A stretch of 7,257 nucleotides of DNA. Source: Pseudomonadota bacterium. Lineage in GTDB: Bacteria > Pseudomonadota > Alphaproteobacteria > Rhizobiales > Hyphomicrobiaceae. The stretch lies in assembly GCA_003242645.1 (NCBI GenBank), contig QGVC01000180.1, forward strand, positions 1 to 7,257, read 5' to 3'. Every line of letters starts with the position of its first letter. Position 1 is the stretch's first letter. The notes beneath the pieces were generated by a model. It made no database searches, had not been told where the DNA came from, and saw only the letters and a program-made list of their open reading frames with translations. Made by a program: the position numbers and the translations under genes. Below, piece by piece: positions 6,542 to 7,257 of this stretch.

Positions 6542-7257
6542 CAGCGTTACTCGAAGCGCGAGGCTTGACGCGGCAGTTTGGCGGCGTCGTTGCGCTTGAT
6601 CACCTCGATCTCACGGTCAATGCGAACGAGATCCTTGGCCTGATTGGGCCTAATGGCTCCGGAAAAACGACGTTCTTCAACGTCATCACCGGCATCTATC
6701 GGCCGGACAGCGGCACGGTGATCTTTGCGGGCAATGACGTCACCGGCGCGTCGCCCCAGAAAATGTATCACGCCGGCGTGTCGCGCACGTTCCAGCGCTC
6801 CCGGTTGTCGCTGCCGTTGTCATTGTTCGACAACATCATGATCGGGAACCATAAGCGCCTCAATCAGGGGCTTTGGTTCAACCTCATGAGGAGGAGCGCG
6901 TTCAAGCGCGAATTCGAGGAGAATTATCACGCCGCCTGCTCTCTTCTCGAAATTTTTTCGCCGCAACTCGTGAAGCGCATTTTCGAGCCGGTTGGCGCTC
7001 TTCCGATGATTGATCGTCGCCGGATCGAGATTTGTCGTGCGCTGATCAGCTCGCCCCGTCTGCTGCTGCTCGATGAGCCCTCGGCCGGCATGACGCATGA
7101 TGAAACAACCGAGCTGATGAACGACATCCTTCAAGTCCGCGACAGAAACCGGGATTTAACCATCATAATCGTCGAGCATGAAATGGGGGTCATCGAGCGG
7201 ATTACCGACCGTTGCGTCGTGTTGAATTTCGGGCGCAAGATCGCGGAGGGTCCGTAC
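6538..7257 (+). CDS. livG: ABC transporter ATP-binding protein LivG, 3' end outside window
   Basis: The cytoplasmic ATPase of the importer; 240 residues are visible and the gene runs off the window, probably missing only its last 10-20 residues. It has Walker A GPNGSGKTT (37-45), Q-loop Gln86 (RTFQ), Walker B and catalytic glutamate LLLLDEPSAGM (175-185, Glu180) and H-loop His214 (IIIVEHEMGVI). The family segment aligning with LSYGQQRRLEIARAL reads LPMIDRRRIEICRAL (155-169) without gap, so the ABC signature is replaced although the following RR-x-EI-x-RAL is kept. The ATG overlaps the livM stop (ATGA), with AGGG at 6526-6529. In a LivF/LivG heterodimer this signature would face ATP on LivF, leaving one site degenerate. 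livF is expected next, outside the window. I infer a working subunit from otherwise intact motifs. Confidence 0.93.
   Translation, partial: MTALLEARGLTRQFGGVVALDHLDLTVNANEILGLIGPNGSGKTTFFNVITGIYRPDSGTVIFAGNDVTGASPQKMYHAGVSRTFQRSRLSLPLSLFDNIMIGNHKRLNQGLWFNLMRRSAFKREFEENYHAACSLLEIFSPQLVKRIFEPVGALPMIDRRRIEICRALISSPRLLLLDEPSAGMTHDETTELMNDILQVRDRNRDLTIIIVEHEMGVIERITDRCVVLNFGRKIAEGPY

Overview
The window looks like chromosomal DNA of a GC-rich alphaproteobacterium, most probably a member of the Hyphomicrobiales. This is inferred from the style of the proteins (a UbiH/UbiF-family hydroxylase with a GEAAH...PPIGAQGLNLGLRDA motif, a GloA ending in GRYS, a Liv-type ABC operon) and from codon use rich in G/C third positions. 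No RNA gene, CRISPR array, insertion sequence or phage gene is visible.

Layout: bases 1-409 hold no supportable gene. The last ~140 bases of that stretch are AT-richer and contain palindromes, so they are probably the promoter/operator zone of the first gene. Bases 410-1660 (+) encode a UbiH/UbiF-type FAD monooxygenase. It converges on gloA (glyoxalase I, 1770-2165, -), with a stem-loop between the two that could stop transcription from both sides. Upstream of gloA on the same strand is a small MscS mechanosensitive channel (2222-3025, -). Its frame stops just before the usual C-terminal beta-barrel segment, directly after a CCCAAAA slippery heptamer; the -1 frame continues for ten more codons. 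An intergenic space of 183 bases separates mscS from a divergent high-affinity uptake operon.

The operon (3209 to beyond 7257, +) encodes a periplasmic substrate-binding protein of the LivJ/LivK family, the permeases LivH and LivM, and the ATPase LivG, which is cut by the window end. After the binding-protein gene comes a GC-rich hairpin with a T-rich tract, a usual arrangement for making more binding protein than membrane subunits. livH-livM are 3 bases apart and livM-livG overlap by ATGA, so they are probably translationally coupled. The binding protein captures a ligand in the periplasm, LivH/LivM form the channel, and LivG (with an expected LivF downstream) powers import.

Two points set this transporter apart. 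LivG has a full-length alignment to its family, but the ABC signature (normally LSxGQ) reads LPMID, while Walker A, Q-loop, Walker B and H-loop are intact. The binding protein also lacks two residues that hold the amino-acid backbone in LivJ, so its ligand may not be leucine/isoleucine/valine. No wholly new system is evident; the LivG signature and the mscS frame junction are the most notable signals.
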